NCBI GenBank assembly: GCA_022829145.1 | Contig: CM040742.1 | Span: 17,797,631 to 17,861,630 of the forward strand | Source of the DNA: Albula goreensis | Lineage: Eukaryota > Chordata > Actinopteri > Albuliformes > Albulidae | Direction: 5' to 3' | Length of the DNA stretch: 64,000 bases | Shown here: piece after piece, positions 37,035-47,788 of the stretch | Layout of the letters: every line of letters starts with the position of its first letter | Numbering within the stretch: the stretch's first letter is position 1 | Translations under genes and position numbers: made by a program | The notes under the pieces: generated by a model | Databases searched by the model: none | The model's input: the letters and a program-made list of their open reading frames with translations, nothing else | Told to the model about the DNA's origin: nothing

Positions 37035-40000
37035 GAGCTTAAATAAAGAAAACAAATATGACAGTTTGATTGGCTTTGCTCATCATGATGAGTATTGCAT
37101 TGCATGAACAGCTCAAAAAATGTTTTTGTTTTCACAAGAAAAATGAAAAAACATCACCTAATAAAACCTATGTTTGCAATTTCTGGTTTATACAGAATTG
37201 CTTGTACAGTGTACACTTAATTATTACAACTTTATTATTTATGTCATTGGTAGTTTAGTAAAGTAATGCAAAAATAAGTTTTAAGGAGTTCACACTGCAC
37301 AAAATGTAAAGACAATCAATTCAACAGAGTGGTTATGCACAGGTATATGTGTGTGCAAGTGTGTATGTGCATGTCTGTGCAAACATGCATGCAAGCATGC
37401 ATGCAATGTGTGTCCAGGAATGCTCAACACAATGAAAAAAAAGCACACAAAAAGTACAACATAAACATTTAAAGAAACACTGACTCTAGAGTATCCTTGA
37501 CGCTTATGTAACTACCACCTGTCACAGCTAATCAGCATCAGGGTTGACGTACAGAGCACAGCAGTTTGGGCCTTGAGAATATTGACCTAATTTAACTGCA
37601 GCCGACAGCCCGTGACATGGACAAGAGAGGCACCTGTCAATCATGCCGAGCTGCGCCTGGATGAATGTCTCAGTGGTGTAAAAATTAGTCAAACAACATA
37701 AGTCTCTTATTAAACATGTGCTGCGCAACACTCTCCAGTCAAACCAGCACTAGCTAATCCATATTTTAAAAAATCAATAAGCCCCAGTCTTTGCCTTCCA
37801 TCGACCCAACATCCAATTGACTGTTTAGTGGTGTTATATTAAATGTGAAATAATTTTAACTTGATGAAATGACTGGTTACATGGGTTTCTGGAGTATTTA
37901 TTTATTTTTGTTTAAGTGCTCTTCAGGGTTTGTTAGAGAGGAGAAAAAAGCTCTGTTGGTGATATTATTACCCCATGACTGAGGGAGCAGTGTGCCATTT
38001 TTGGTGAATGGCACTTTGGAAGAGTGGGTGCCCTTCTGGGCCCTGCCTGATCTCTGCATGCTACACTTGGCCACACATGCTTTTACACACTGCAGTCTGA
38101 GCTGCGCCTGCTTCAGCCCTGAATGATTCATGTTTTCAAAAGAGCTGGGCTCCAGGGAAGCGGTTTGAGCTTCAAAAAAAATTATGAAAAACATCCACGA
38201 GGTGGATAAGGATGTTGAAGAGTGTCAGGGACAGGCTTTGCCGAGAGTCAGAGAGGGCAAAGGGATATTCATGATGACATTGATGGCGTTAATGGTGGAT
38301 ATGATACCTGTCTACTGCTTCCGGTGTTTTGGTGGTGGAGGGGAACTAATAAGTCTATCTCTTCATGGAAATACTGCAGTTTTAGGAACTGAGAGTCAGG
38401 CAAAGAGTGAAAAGCACTTTTCTTGAGGAAAAGAAATCCTCTCTTCTGCCAGATTTGTTAGGAGGACATTTGGATTAGGAGTCTGTAAACTCTCTGAGGG
38501 ACTGATGTCACACCTTCGAAGAATATTCCCACTGGGTGCTTTGGAAATTACAAATATGATAGTTCTTGGAATGGAGTATATAAAGCACACAAACACATTT
38601 GACCTCCAGTCAGTTTTTTCTTTAGTTTGACTGGGGTTTAATGAACAGAGACGAGAAATAAGGTGACAAGATGGGAAGTATGAGATTTGATAGAGAAAAA
38701 TGTAGATTTTTTTTTTCCCTTGCTTCTGAATGAACAAGAAATTCAAAAGTGCAAATGAGATTTTGATGGCTTTTCTTCTGAGGTCATGCTGTACTGTACT
38801 AAAGTCCCTGTTAGCTGAATAACTTGGAATATATGTTCATTTATCATCCAATGGCATATTGTCAATTAACCCCCCCAGAGAGAGAACAAGGTAGGAAAGA
38901 AGTAGTATCTATCTATACATCAAATCAAGTGAACTTACCCTGTTCAGGTCATCTCTTTTTATTAGTATGCCAGATAATATGTACAATTCAAATGCACCTT
39001 ATCTGTGTGATAATTAAATTAGCATTTTTGGATAACCATCACCACATTTGAATGAGACACAAAGACCACTGCCACTCTTGTGGTTATCTTCAAACAGAAC
39101 TCAATGCTAAAGCTTCAATGCATAGCATAAATTACAATTTTATAGATTTCAGTATTATAAATAATGATTCCGCAAAGGACAACTGCCAACTGGTACAGCA
39201 GATACCACAGGTATTATCAAACACATATCTATGAGACAGAGCATATTAGTTAAATTGACAATAAACTGTAAGTGACAAATAGACAAAATGCAAAAAAGCA
39301 TTTAAGCAAATTAAGGCTATTTATAAGATGGTGTCAAACAGTGTTCCATGCTGAATCTTGTCCTGTGGGAATCAATACCAAAGAGTGCATCTGAGGGAAA
39401 AAATGGGGAAATTATTCCCCGAGCCCTTATGAAAAGCAATACAGATTAATTCTGGGAGATTATGTGATTCAGAAAAAAGCAACCAATTACAGAAAAAGAC
39501 TGACAGAAATAGGCCAGTACTTTTAGGGGGTAAAGTGTCACACAGCTCCTGTGATTGTCAGCTCTAAGCATCTCTCATAAGAATGGTTCTTATGAAGCCT
39601 ATGTAGGTACGTCTATACAGGGATCTATCTCTTTGGTATTCCTGAATAGAGCATTAATGTTCTTTAGGGTTGCAAGGCCACCAAAACCACATTCATCAGC
39701 ATCTTTAGTGTTGGGATGGGGAGGACTTCATCCCAGCCCAGGTGCAGGATGGGCCCAAAGCAGTGGATGGCAACATAGTATAGAAATGTATTTATAGATA
39801 GTGTTTTCTATTTTCAATCAATGGAGCATGGCAATGTGATATTATTACTTATCCTTTTGCATTAGTTAGAAGTTGAAATTAGAACTTAATTAGAATGCTC
39901 CACTTAAGTTCATACTGTGTTTGGCTGACTGATGTTTCCATAACTTTGAACTCCATGTCTCCATATCAACGCTGTGTTGGCTGCTATCTTGACCAGGTCT

Positions 40001-41495
40001 CTCTTGCAAAAGAGATTCCGAATCTCACTGAGACTTCCTGGTTAAATATAGGTAATAAATAAATAATATCTCTGAAATTCTACAGTATATGCAAGAACTC
40101 ATTTTGTAAAATATAAACTCAAATGTAAATGTAAATATAAGGTAATCACTAAATCCACTCAAAAGCAAGGAGATGACAAGGTAAAACTGAGAGTTACAAT
40201 AAACAAGGTACATTATAAATGATGTAAATAGCAGGAAGAAACGCAGTGGTAAGATAGAATAACAACACATCTGCATTTAGATTGTATTACAGTTAAATGC
40301 AAATGACTTCATAGATCTCCACAGAAGACAGTCCAATCTTATTGATGGTAACAGGGAAAATTAAATCACATCAATATGAAACCATAAAGAACTAGTTGCA
40401 TTTTTTGCAGTGGGATATTACAGAAGTAGTACCAATGCATTTTTTTTAACTTGCTGAGGTAGATGGTGTTCTAGTGCAGTAGGCTCTGGCTCTTTCTAAA
40501 ATTGATTTTAACCCCACTGACGCAGTTCAGTTCAGTCATTACTAAAAAAATCGTTTGGCGCAGAAACCTAGTATATCCCAAACAAGGCATATAACAGCAG
40601 TAGGCAGCGCTGGTACTGGTGAGCCAAAGTGATTTCTGGTTTTTGTTTCCATTTGGGGTTGATTACAATTTGAGCTGTTCGGTGCCTAAGCTGGGTATTC
40701 ACAGAATCTCTTTCTCGGTCTCCAGCACATGGTTTAGTGCAGTCACTAAGACTCATAATTAAAAATATCAGGGGTACCAATAGTTAGAAGTTTGAAACAA
40801 ACTGAAACCAGGAATATCTCTAGTTCTTCATCACCTGGGTGGCTACACAAAATGTATAGAGTTTTGTAACACATAGCTTATAATCAGTACTGTGTAGTAT
40901 ATGACAATTTGTAATCTGTTTATCAATCATCATATATGATTTGCTAATATGTTTGTAGGAATCTGTACATCACACTGTCTGTGGTTGAGACAGGTTGATC
41001 TTGGTATCCACTATTGCCTGCCTTCCTGACACCTGAGCCAGGTCACAGCACACCTAGAAGGCTGATCTGAGTGCTGGATCAGTGAGCAGTTGTGCTTAGA
41101 AAATAGAACTGATTTTATTTGTTCCAACCAAAGATTATGTAATTAAATAATGTTCACTCATACATCAGAAAATCATACATAGTGATTAATAAGCTAATTC
41201 CAATAAACTACTCGTAATTGTGTTATAAACATGTTTTTGCATTATCCAATCTAAAGTGTTACCTTGAATTCTGATATATAGCAACTCCAGGGGGTGACGG
41301 TGTTGAGGAAAGAGGGGGGGAAGTCGCATTTTCTCCTTTTTCTCATTGTGGCCACGCAGCAATGATGGAAAAATAGGGTGTATAACCTAATTTAACTTGG
41401 ATTGAAAGTTTTTGTCTTTTAAAGCTACTTAAATATTTTTACGCTAAATATTTCCTGTCTCTGAATGAATGATGATTGAAGTATTTCTTTTAAAT
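37035..41495. other. Long non-coding stretch, no gene recognised
   Basis: Alternating purine-pyrimidine, palindrome-rich CATGCATGCAAGCATGCATG near 37383. Other frames (37898-38194, 38396-38746, 40568-40780) lack domains. No transposon protein seen. Confidence 0.4.
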
Positions 41496-41498
41496 AGG

Positions 41499-41564
41499 TG
41501 GGTCATTTTGACAAGCACTATCACTCTTTGTTCCAAAACCGATAGTGCTTGTCAAAATGACCCA
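41499..41564. repeat. Perfect 24-bp hairpin with 18-nt loop
   Basis: Left arm 41499-41522 (begins TGGGTCATTTTGACAAGCAC), loop 41523-41540, right arm 41541-41564, the exact reverse complement. The size, 66 nt with an 18-nt loop, is that of a small-RNA precursor, but a stem without any mismatch is unusual for an old microRNA and suggests a young inverted duplication or the two ends of a deleted inverted-repeat transposon. Confidence 0.9.
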
Positions 41565-41569
41565 TGACA

Positions 41570-44500
41570 AGGAGGTAAACAAACCTGGCTTTTGAGTAAA
41601 CTGCCCAAACCTCATCAGTCTGAGAAAAATCTTAGATTTCCCACCAGATTTTGGACACTGTTTTGAAATAAATTTCTTACTACCCAACAAGCAGAGCTTT
41701 ACATTGAGACCTGACCTGCCCAGTGGATTTGGTTTAGTTTTTCCTGGCCTGCCTTTGCAATCCCTACCTCTTTGCTACATCCCCAAATTTTGCATCATAT
41801 GCCAGATCAACTTTTTTGCTACAAACATTCATATCAAGTTCAATTACGTAAATAATTCAGAGCAGAGCCCCCAAAATGGAGGCCTGAGGGACTTCACTTC
41901 CCACAGAACTTTTCTTGGGAATGTTGATATTGTGCTGGCTTGTTTCATTTGGTATTGCTCCAGTTTTTAAAAATTGCATAACATTTATCGGCAGTTTATA
42001 AATAATTTCCCCTAGTTCCTTGAGTGCTCTTGGATGTATGCCAACAGAGCCTTAACTGGTCTACGTTTTTGTATTTTTTCCAGTACTTCTCCACCCCTTG
42101 TCCTAATAGGATCAAAAACAATGGTCCTCGGTCAGTCCTGACAGGCCATTGCGTATGCTGTGTTCTGTTATTACTGATACTTATCTCTTATTACTTATTT
42201 GACAAATTAAAACTTTTACAATCATCTGTTCTCTCCTTGTGTCTTCGGTCTGGACATAGCTTGTTTACAGTAAGTGAGGGCAGGAAACTTCCTGCCTCTC
42301 TTGACCCAAAGATTGTAATCACACTCTGATTGGACAAGAAAAGAATGACAGGTAGTCCAACACAACGATCAACAGCCAATCCACATAGGCCCACAATGAA
42401 CTGCAGAATCTCAAAATCTCAAAAAAAAGTGAAGATGAAATCTCAAAGGGAGTAAAATATATGACAAACATACACTGAGGGTAAATATAATATTGTTTGT
42501 AATATATTCTCATATAAACCTTTTGCAAAATGACTGTTCAGGGTATCATAAATATGTTCATTTTTATGAACTATAGCGTTCTTATTTTCTAAAACAATTG
42601 ACATTTCCCTTAACATTTTCAAATACATTTTGTACAACAACATTGAAAAAATGCCAAGGATGACTTTTTGCAGATTTGCCAATCTGCATGTCTGCATTTC
42701 AAAGAAGATTTTAATTAACTAACTTTAATTACTTACTTTTTATATTTCCCCTTTTCTCACCCGAATTGAACTGTTAGTAAATCCACTGTGAACCGTTCCC
42801 AGAGACAGAAATGGAGGTTCTGGCAGCCCAAGTGGGAAGCCCATTCAGTCAGAAATGAAGCCACACATGGTAAAGCACCTCCCTGAGAATCAGTGTGTTG
42901 GAAAACATTGCCATGGCATAAATCAAGTACGACTAACATTGTTGTCTTGTTTGAATTTCTCTGCTTTTGGGACTTACCATCACTTAAAATATGAAATCTT
43001 TTCAATAATTTTTATAATACCTGAAAGTCAATACCTACTGAAGTTACACATAAAACACAGACAATTTTCTTAGAAGATTCTGAAATTTGTACAAGGCAAA
43101 ACAGGCACCCAATAATAGCAAAAACAAGCAAGTTAATACTAGAGCTTAGGAAGTCAACTGATAATTCCAGATACCCAAATATCCAAAAATAACAAAGACT
43201 TCACATCACATTGTCTGTAGCAGGAGGAATCACAAACAGCCAAAAATGCTACAAAGCTAGCAAAAAATTAATGGGAGTCAAAGCACCTACAATCAACATT
43301 TAACAAAAAAGGATGTGACCAGAAGGTTATTCTGCCAAGATAACCCTTCACATCTTTATATTTAAATTTTTGTCTTTCAAGATAACCCTTTCAGCCATAC
43401 TTCATATATATTCATGGAAAAAAAAAAAATTCTTGATCATTCAAGTGCAGCTTAAAATATCAAATGAATTTGGTCATGCTTGAAGAAAAAATTCTCCAAA
43501 TCGATGTATACATTTACAGCTAATTGCATCCATGCATGAGGTTTGAATGCATACCCTTCAAAATCACCTTCAACATTAGTATTGCTATTACATCCTAATA
43601 ATGCATGCACAGATTATTGTACTCTAGCATTGTGCTCCAGTACATAAAGGAGATAAACGACCCAATAATATGATTGTATTGAAGTCTGCACTCCCAATAT
43701 ATGACGATCATTTGGCTGTCTGTGAGCACCATTCAGTGAAATAGCTCGATTTAAAGGAGAGACATTATGATATGAGGTAAGAAAGACATCATTGTGAGTA
43801 TCTCACCCCCAGAGGAGCTCCAAAGAGGTTTGCCCATAACCAGTGTGATCATTTTTCCACTGCACAGCCATTTGACCGTCTAAGAACCCAATAGACCTGA
43901 AGGTCTTCTAATTGAAAAGCATGAAAGTTTACTCTGACAAAAATCCAGAGGTCTGACCTGGGATCAGTCATGTATGTATATGATTACATACAGTATATGA
44001 TTACAGAGACATCAAGGATCATGTTTAGGTATGATCATGCAATGAGTAAAACATTTGTGATATTATGCATTTCTTGTTCAGCAAAATGTGAAAATTTGGA
44101 GGTCTCTGTTCTGGCTCCATCTTATAAAATGAATTGCAGCCTATTTTTGCTTTCATGTTGCTTGAAGGGTTTGAGGCTTATGCGGTGATCCAGAGGATTA
44201 GGAGTTTATTCATCACTTTCTATTTAGGAACAGAGCGATAAGCCATTTTAATGTCTGGGCATAAACCCAATACTTAAACGTTCAATATTTGACTCTGGAA
44301 AGGTCAGAGGAGTCTGTTTTGGTTGGCACAAATAGATATCTCTGTGTCAAGGAAGTCTTAAATTTATAGCCAGCAATACATTGTGGGGTCTATTTATAAA
44401 TATTTCAAGACGACATGGTGTAAATATAGGCAGGAAATCAATCTAAAAACAGTACAAACTGAATACAGATCAGGACAGATATGAATGTTATTTAAGACTT

Positions 44501-45160
44501 TGACAAGACATACTATTTTTCTGTGGATTCCAGCCAGCTTGTTCTGGTTTAAAGTCTTTATAGTTCTCAATTATTCTTGTTTTTTCTTTTAATCAGAATA
44601 TGATAAACCTCACAATGTGAGAATATTTGACCTGAGACTCAAAACATTTTTTGAGAAATAGCTTTGCTGAAGTTTGCTTTTGGCATGTAAAGGTAGAGGC
44701 CAAAACGGAGGAAACAGAGGTGGGCAGACAATACTGGTCCTTAGGTACCCCAGGAATATCCATTTTTGTTCATTTGACATGAGCAGGAGTGATGCATGTA
44801 GCTCACCTTGCTGTTGATTTGATGAGTAACAGAAGGTGATGAAAGTGTGGAACACTGAAAAAGGACATCATTGATAAAGGGCTACTGTGGTTATAAGTGC
44901 ATACTTCCATCCCCATGCATTAGTTCTAGGTGTACGTTTTGTACATAGACAATCAACTCTACACTAACTGACAGTTTTATCAAGATTCACTGTATTTATC
45001 CATCCATACTGTATTTAACAAATGTACACAGCTGGCTATCATTGCTAGTTTGCTGAGCATAAACCAGTCATTACACCTGACGATGCATGTTTGTGAGTAC
45101 AGTGGTGCAAAGAGCACGGATGTGATATTATCAAACCACGCATAACCATAGCTTTGGCAA
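41570..45160. other. Long non-coding stretch, no gene recognised
   Basis: Frames at 41704-42329 and 42443-42697 show no domain. A CAAGATAACCCTT word is repeated near 43337 and 43379. Otherwise unique AT-rich DNA. Confidence 0.4.
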
Positions 45161-45161
45161 A

Positions 45162-45464
45162 GGGATGGGGGACAGTGAAGAACCCAGCAGGCCTGAGTGC
45201 TTGAGTCCAACAGCCAGTTTCTTGCATAGTCTGGGGGCATTCATCCCCTCTGATGTCAAGGTCAATGCTAATTGCTACTTTGAAATTCTGAGCAATCACC
45301 TTCATCCCTTGTTTCAGCATTTCTCTCCAGCCAGGAGGGCTGTCTTCCAGGATTCCAATGTCCTTATCCTCAGTGCACGTACGGTCACTGAGGAACCCAA
45401 CGAGCATGAGAAGTATGGTATCCACTTTCTGGGGGCAACACATGGCAGTCCGACTCCCTATTAA
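45162..45464 (+). pseudogene. Tc1/mariner-type transposase relic with internal deletion
   Basis: The plus-strand frame contains, from about residue 33 of the open segment, VNANCYFEILSNHLHPL, then AVFQDSN (about 60-65) and ARTVTE..NEHE, which line up with the middle of Tc1-type transposases around the second catalytic aspartate (FQDDNAP-type motif, here QDSN). It then passes within a few residues to a C-terminal GSPTPY end, so the stretch with the third catalytic acidic residue is deleted. It is a dead fragment; no terminal inverted repeats were found. The opposite-strand frame (45045-45443) is its shadow. Confidence 0.6.
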
Positions 45465-45469
45465 CCCAC

Positions 45470-46052
45470 TTCACAGAAGTGCTTCCATTGCTACACATGA
45501 AACAAAAATACTGGGATCTTGAATCTATTATTATTATTAGTATATTTATACTTTATATATAATATTTATTAGTCTAAATTAAGCCAATGTGAGCACATAC
45601 ATTTTACCATTCTAAGCCATCAGCGTCTTCGCTTTGTCTTGCATATATAAATTGGCCTCAGTGCCAAGCAGAACAGATCCCAGGAGGTAACTGAGTACAG
45701 TAGCTGGTGGCATGACATTCAACATGCCTGGTGGTAGAATTCTCCCATCATCAGCATAATTTCTAAGCAGCCTTGGAGTCAAGGGGGGGGGGTGGTCCAG
45801 AACTGGGCCTGCAGTGTCATTTATATATATTTATTTATATGTATACTGTGTCCAAACCCACAGTGAAGTTAATGAATATACTATAGGGCTTCACTGTTTT
45901 AGATTCTACCCAACTGCTGTTAAAACCCATATCCATATATTTTCATATGTATTACTCTAAAACAGGACATCCACTATTATTTATTTATGAAACAATATTT
46001 GATAATATTTCATATGAGATTGGAAAAAAATATATAATCATTGACAGATTAC
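45470..46052. other. AT-rich left flank of the LTR element
   Basis: Unique AT-rich DNA with a G run at about 45784-45792. The last five bases before the LTR are ATTAC. Confidence 0.5.
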
Positions 46053-46137
46053 TGTAATAATGTAGTGTGTCGAGAGGCCAGGGGGGTGATTAGGGAAGCA
46101 TGCAGGATGACCAAAAATGAAGTGCAAAGTGCCAGAT

Positions 46138-46143
46138 TTTATT
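46138..46143 (-). terminator. LTR polyadenylation signal AATAAA
   Basis: AATAAA on the minus strand about 90 bp before the LTR end, correctly placed to end element transcripts. The same signal is at 51702-51707 in the other LTR. Confidence 0.6.
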
Positions 46144-46362
46144 TACAGTGCCAGTGGGAAAAAACAAAAATCCAAGAATCCAAAAAGTACACTATTTACA
46201 ACACAAACAAAAACCAAAAATTCAAACTAGAAATTGACTAGTTCAGCCAAACTGCCATATAGTGTCACAAACCAATGTGAGACAGTTGGTTCTGCTAAAA
46301 CAGCAGAACCCCAACCACGCCTTTAATTTGGTGTCTTCACCCCCAATGCTTAACATCTCACT

Positions 46363-46371
46363 CCTTATAAA
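46363..46371 (-). promoter_or_regulatory. LTR TATA-like box
   Basis: TTTATAAGG on the minus strand, about 220 bp upstream of the AATAAA, a plausible U3 promoter. The active copy for transcription would be the one in the 5' LTR at 51928-51936. Confidence 0.5.
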
Positions 46372-47044
46372 GGCTATGAAAATTGACTTCCCTCACTGGG
46401 CTGAACCAACCTTTAAACAATTAGAGGGGATACCTGCATCCATTTTAAATCAACTGTCACCAGTTAGATTATCCTCGTACCAATAAAAGTACATACAGGA
46501 AATACCATAATGAAGGTATAATCTTTCATGACAAAATGAAGACTTAAACATGCAAAATTAAAACACAGGAATTTAACAACAACCATAAAATGGGATTGTC
46601 CAATTATGACGTTGAGGCGCAAACCAGGAAATATTAAGGGTGTGGGAATGGCGGTGCCTCCGGCTGTACAAACTCTACCTGAAACAAACAGGGAAAAACG
46701 AACAGCAAACGGCAAAACAGAAAACGGAGACAATGGAGAAAAGCAGAATGAAATGATAAAACAATGCATAATGACTGAAATAAACTCTGTAAGTACGGAT
46801 ATGTTTTGTGTGTTATTTTACAGTAAATGGAAAGTCAGTGATGTAAACGTTATAACTCATGCGTAATTTTAACCGGTATTAATTAGCGGAGTTGATGGAA
46901 AATAACGATATTACACACAGACAAATACAACGGAACAGATGGAACAGACAGGGAAGTGAAGTATGAGAACAGAATGCTACTGTTCATGGCGCGGTAACTT
47001 TTAATGTCCACGTGATGAAGCTGGCGTGCGGCCGCTTCACCACA

Positions 47045-47055
47045 CTCCCCACCCC
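47045..47055 (-). other. Polypurine tract
   Basis: GGGGTGGGGAG on the minus strand directly abuts the 3' LTR. It is nearly all purine (one T) and in the right place to prime plus-strand DNA synthesis. Confidence 0.85.
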
Positions 47056-47064
47056 ATAAGCTCG

Positions 47065-47531
47065 TTACTCCTCGGTGTAACGAGACAGGAAGTCGGCAAT
47101 CACATTCTGTGGTCCTGCCCGATAACGGACCTGGAACCGAAATGGCTGCAGCGATAAATACCACCGGGTGATCCTCGCATTTGTGTTCTTCATACGATGG
47201 ATCCACTGCAAGGCCCGGTGATCCGTCTCTAGGACAAAGTCCTTCCCAATCAAATAGTATTTGAGGGTGTCCAGGGCCCACTTAATTGCTAGAGCCTCCT
47301 TCTCTATGGTTGAATATTTCAACTCCCGAGGGAACAACTTACGGCTGATAAATTGGATTGGCCTCCGTTCCTCACCTTCCCCCTGAAGCAGAACTGCCCC
47401 AAGACCCACTCCTGAAGCATCTGTCTGCACTGTGAAAGGTTGGTCGAAGTCCGGGCTCTGTAAAACAGGTTGGTTACACAGACAGTTTTTCAAGTCATTA
47501 AATGCAGCCTCACACTCTGGTGTCCATTTAA
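47065..47531 (-). CDS. pol: RNase H domain of pol (C-terminal part)
   Basis: Degrades the RNA strand of the RNA-DNA hybrid during element replication. The first methionine is at 47493, but the pol frame enters from about 47531 after a frame slip. Motifs: FTVQTDASGVGLGAVLLQ (first catalytic Asp), STIEKEALAIKWAL (Glu), ETDHRAL (Asp) and ADFLSRY at the C-terminus. It stops just before the polypurine tract, so nothing follows it: in this element RNase H, not integrase, is the last domain of pol, as expected for the Gmr1-like order. Upstream it joins the out-of-frame RT segment; the two neighbouring indels cancel, so it shares a frame with integrase and RT. Confidence 0.9.
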
Positions 47532-47788
47532 CCTTTGGGACTGGAGTTGCGTGTCAAATCACTGAGCACAGCAGATCGTGAAGAGAAATTGGGGATGAAT
47601 CGGCGGTACCAACCGACTAGCCCCAAGAACGACCGGACCTTCCGCTTAGTGGTGGGTGGCAAGCACGCCTGAATAGCCTCCACCTTACTTACTTGGGGCT
47701 GAATGACCCCATCCCCAATGACATACCCCAGGTAGTGGACCTGAGGCCTGGCGATGTGGCATTTCTTGGAATTGATGACCAATCCCGC
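47528..47788 (-). pseudogene. pol: RT thumb/connection segment of pol, out of frame
   Basis: Continues the reverse transcriptase after the YIDD region: VINSKKCHIARPQVHYLGYVIG and then KRKVRSFLGLVGWYRRFIPNF, the standard C-terminal part of Ty3/Gypsy RT. It lies in a different frame because one base is missing in a G run near 47784-47791. It ends at TAA (47528-47530) created by an extra base near 47532. The two shifts compensate, leaving about 85 codons out of phase within an otherwise continuous frame. Either old inactivating mutations or assembly errors at short homopolymers. Confidence 0.85.

Larger units (their letters stand above)
46053..47044 (-). repeat. 3' LTR of the Gmr1-like element
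   Basis: In element orientation starts TGTGGTGAAGCGG and ends CATTATTACA. 992 bp, against 998 bp for the partner. Differences seen: T46101/C51665, T46597/A52162, A46637/C52207, one fewer C near 46343, a missing 4 bases in GACGTTGAG, and one fewer G in the next G run. Everything else appears identical. Confidence 0.95.

Noticed and set aside
46262..46866. Open frames inside the LTRs (repeated at 51.8-52.4 kb)
   Set aside because: Same frames in both LTRs, no domain; non-coding U3/R sequence is the better explanation.
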